Positions 61,638 to 64,000 of a DNA stretch of 64,000 nt are shown one piece after another. Every line of letters begins with the position of its first letter. Within the stretch, counting starts at the first letter, position 1. The stretch covers positions 1 to 64,000 of the forward strand of contig MU401575.1 in the NCBI GenBank assembly GCA_022579005.1, written 5' to 3'. Below the pieces are notes generated by a model. It was not told the DNA's origin, did no database searches, and saw only the letters and a list, made by a program, of their open reading frames with translations. The DNA is from Poronia punctata. Its lineage: Eukaryota; Ascomycota; Sordariomycetes; Xylariales; Xylariaceae. The translations under genes and the position numbers were made by a program.

Positions 61638-64000
61638 TTGCTGGGACCGGTGTGATTTTGTTTTATATATACTCATCTGCTGGCCTAATCGATAATGATT
61701 GATGATCGGATAGTCTGGAATATATGGGGGGGGGGGGGTACTCAATGGAAGTTGCCGGCAAAGAACTGTGTATAATCAGGAAGACCAGGGGTGTTATTGT
61801 TATGTACACCATTGGCAAAGGTGGGAAAGCGGCTCTAATCGCTCTCGTTGGGGTAGCTGAACTTGATGCAATATCGTCCAGTCTGTCCGTCCTGTCTGGT
61901 CACAAGTATCAGTCTATGCCTATGCCGCCTTTCTCAATAGACGCAGTGTCAGGATCCAGAATGACGATGATGATGACAACGACGGCAAGGATCTTGACAG
62001 ATCGGTATTTTTTGTTGCCAACGTGGAAGTGGCGGAAAAGACATACGTGTACACGTAGAGTGTGCATACATATAGCCAGACAACCGGGAGTCGATACAAA
62101 GTCTCCGCATCTAAACCTGTCAGCCTCTCCTCTGCCTAGCTACTGAGTGCATGTCTCTGCCTAAAATATGGAAAATTCCCGAGCTTGCGGTGTCCAGTGC
62201 CTGTCTACACGTACATACCAAACCTGTCACCTGTTATCTGGTATTCTGAAAACTGATTATACAAGTCAGCGTAGACAGATAGCTTCCCCACTGAAAGTCA
62301 ACGGGTCCCTGACGTGGGTGTCTACGAGTATGTCGTCTGGTTGCCTTGGGTGAAATAATATGTAATGCACTGTAGGGCATCTTATTCGCAGACAAAGAGT
62401 AAAGTAGGTTACACTTTGCTGGCCATTACCTAAAGCAGGCTGAGGCGAGGCGTACTACCTAGCCCAGGCTTTTCGAGTCTCGACAGTGTCGCATCATGGA
62501 AAATAAGACGGTGTAGGAAACGGCAATCCACTCGTCGCCTTCCTTCTTTTACGTTTTTCCACTTCCCCGATATGGGCAGAAGAATATCGCACCTTTTTGC
62601 GTCAGGGCCTTCTATTCTCCTGTCTCTTCCATACCTAAGTCAAGATAGTCTAGTCCAGATTGTCAGCAGTTCCTTCGGATGTAATCAACCCCAATCAAAG
62701 CGTCTCATCACCATCAGGGGCGCCAGCACATCTGCCTACCGTTGTTAAATTTGTGGGGAAGTCATGGGCTTGTCTAGCGTGCATCAGGTCCAGGCAGCCT
62801 GGCAAGATACCTAACAGTAACGTGTAGGGTGCGTCTTATGAGATAACTTCCCATAATAACGTCAGGTATTAGGTGGTGACGGGTGGAGTATTAGCCTAGA
62901 GGGACTACTACGTAGGAAAAGGGCATTGTGTGATAATGTGTATAATGTTGGGTACAAAGCTAACTTGAGCATAGCCTGATAGGTTAGAAGGTGAATATTA
63001 GAGTTGGAAGCCCAGACTCTGTTCGTATCTCTCTTTAGCCTTTTCAAGTTGTTGGTACGGAACTGGACAATTGCGCCTTTTCTTATGTGCATCTTAGCGT
63101 TGCGTGGAGGATTTGTATCACTTGAAATTAGAGAACCTCGATTAAATCCTTAGATAGGAGTAGAATAGCTATCAAGGAACCCAAGTTGCCTACACATATA
63201 TCAGTTTCCACCGAGTATGTGAAAGAGATTTGATTTGCTGAATATGATTCTACACTTCCTACAGTAGGCACATCTCTGCAGGTCTCGGAAGCAGTATCTA
63301 GATGAGCCGTCAAAATCAAAGTCGACCCCTGACTAGATGCATACATCCATATGTGAATGGCCATGCATGTATAATCCAAGCTGCGGTCTCCTGCAGGCCT
63401 GCACCAAGAGTCTACCGACTCAGTATACCTGTCTGCCTATGTACGTGCGTAGTATTTGGTGGCTGCACATAACTTGAACATATACATACTAGGTAGGCGA
63501 AGATGGGTTGTATGCGGTTGGTCAGCTTTGTGCCATTGGCAGTACCCGGCCCAAAGTTTTGTCCTCTGTAGAATCATGTAGTGCCACGGCATCGGGTAGC
63601 TTGTCAGTAATTTGAGGGCCATCTCTTAAGACTTGTCAATAATCATATTTGCCTGCTTTTTTCCCGGGAGCGCTGAGCAAAGAAAGTCAAGTCAACAAAC
63701 ACCGAGATACAAGTAGAATTGGAAGTGCACGGCCTTGTGGGCTATATCTACAGACCCTAGAGCGGACGGGCACCTACGTAGGGCGCTAGAAGTACCTGGC
63801 GTGCCTGGGTATGTAAGTAAAGTACTTTAGGTACCTCCTAAGGTACAGTACCCTCCAGCTGCCAGCATAACCGGCTTGTGAGAGCCAGACACCGCCTGGC
63901 CTAGGTTGAAACTTTCCACCAAGTCGGTATAGCGTCCTGTGCAAGTCAAACTGAGCTTACCCTATCTGCTGGCTTGCGGCTTCTTTGCTTCCTATTCTTT
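61638..64000. other. Intergenic to the window end; no gene seen
   Basis: It contains a run of 13 G at 61726-61738, ACGTGTACACGTAG at about 62044-62057 and a TACGAGTA at 62323. The open frame at 61724-62146 begins in the G-run and shows no domain. Confidence 0.5.

Noticed and set aside
1..64000. CRISPR array, prophage, bacterial operon or biosynthetic gene cluster
   Set aside because: The DNA is eukaryotic with spliceosomal introns. No spaced direct repeats of CRISPR form were seen, and no polyketide synthase, NRPS, terpene synthase or P450 gene is present.

Overview
This window looks like nuclear DNA of a filamentous ascomycete (Pezizomycotina, probably a Sordariomycete). The evidence is: short GT-AG introns of about 50-90 nt with CTRAY-like branch sites; an intron-containing tRNA-Ile; family-level matches to fungal Rad4, an ABC-A transporter, a GAF hybrid histidine kinase, a Pmc-type Ca2+-ATPase, tyrosinase and GH125; a HET-domain relic; and an extremely AT-rich block that looks mutated by RIP (repeat-induced point mutation). 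I cannot name the species.

Layout. 1-2700 is AT-rich decayed repeat DNA with a 32-bp tandem repeat. A small Ser/Thr-rich gene (3.2 kb) and tRNA-Ile(AAU) (4.7 kb) follow. A nine-exon tyrosinase lies at 6.0-8.3 kb and a Cys-rich coding fragment at 10.6 kb. From 12 to 25.6 kb are Rad4/XPC (+), a full-length ABC-A transporter (+) and a hybrid histidine kinase (-), the last two convergent. After a roughly 6 kb stretch without recognisable genes comes a 1409-aa P-type Ca2+-ATPase (31.7-36.1 kb). A 50-aa two-exon gene (38.7 kb), a low-complexity locus (40.2-41.7 kb) and a 1124-aa largely disordered protein (42.5-46.4 kb, -) follow. 46.4-54.7 kb is again gene-free, then a deleted HET-domain pseudogene, an alpha/beta hydrolase (56 kb, -) and a secreted GH125 mannosidase (60-61.6 kb).

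The genes do not form an obvious pathway. They are housekeeping (DNA repair, Ca2+ homeostasis, signalling, lipid-type ABC transport) mixed with secreted or accessory functions (tyrosinase, GH125). I do not see a biosynthetic cluster. Gene density is low for such a fungus.

The most unusual signal is in the non-coding DNA. The 8-mer TACTCGTA (or its complement TACGAGTA) occurs about 27 times, all outside assigned coding exons, where about two would be expected by chance. TACCTACC and TACACGTA runs are also frequent. Exon coordinates were derived by hand from splice signals, reading frame and family alignment from memory; no search was run.
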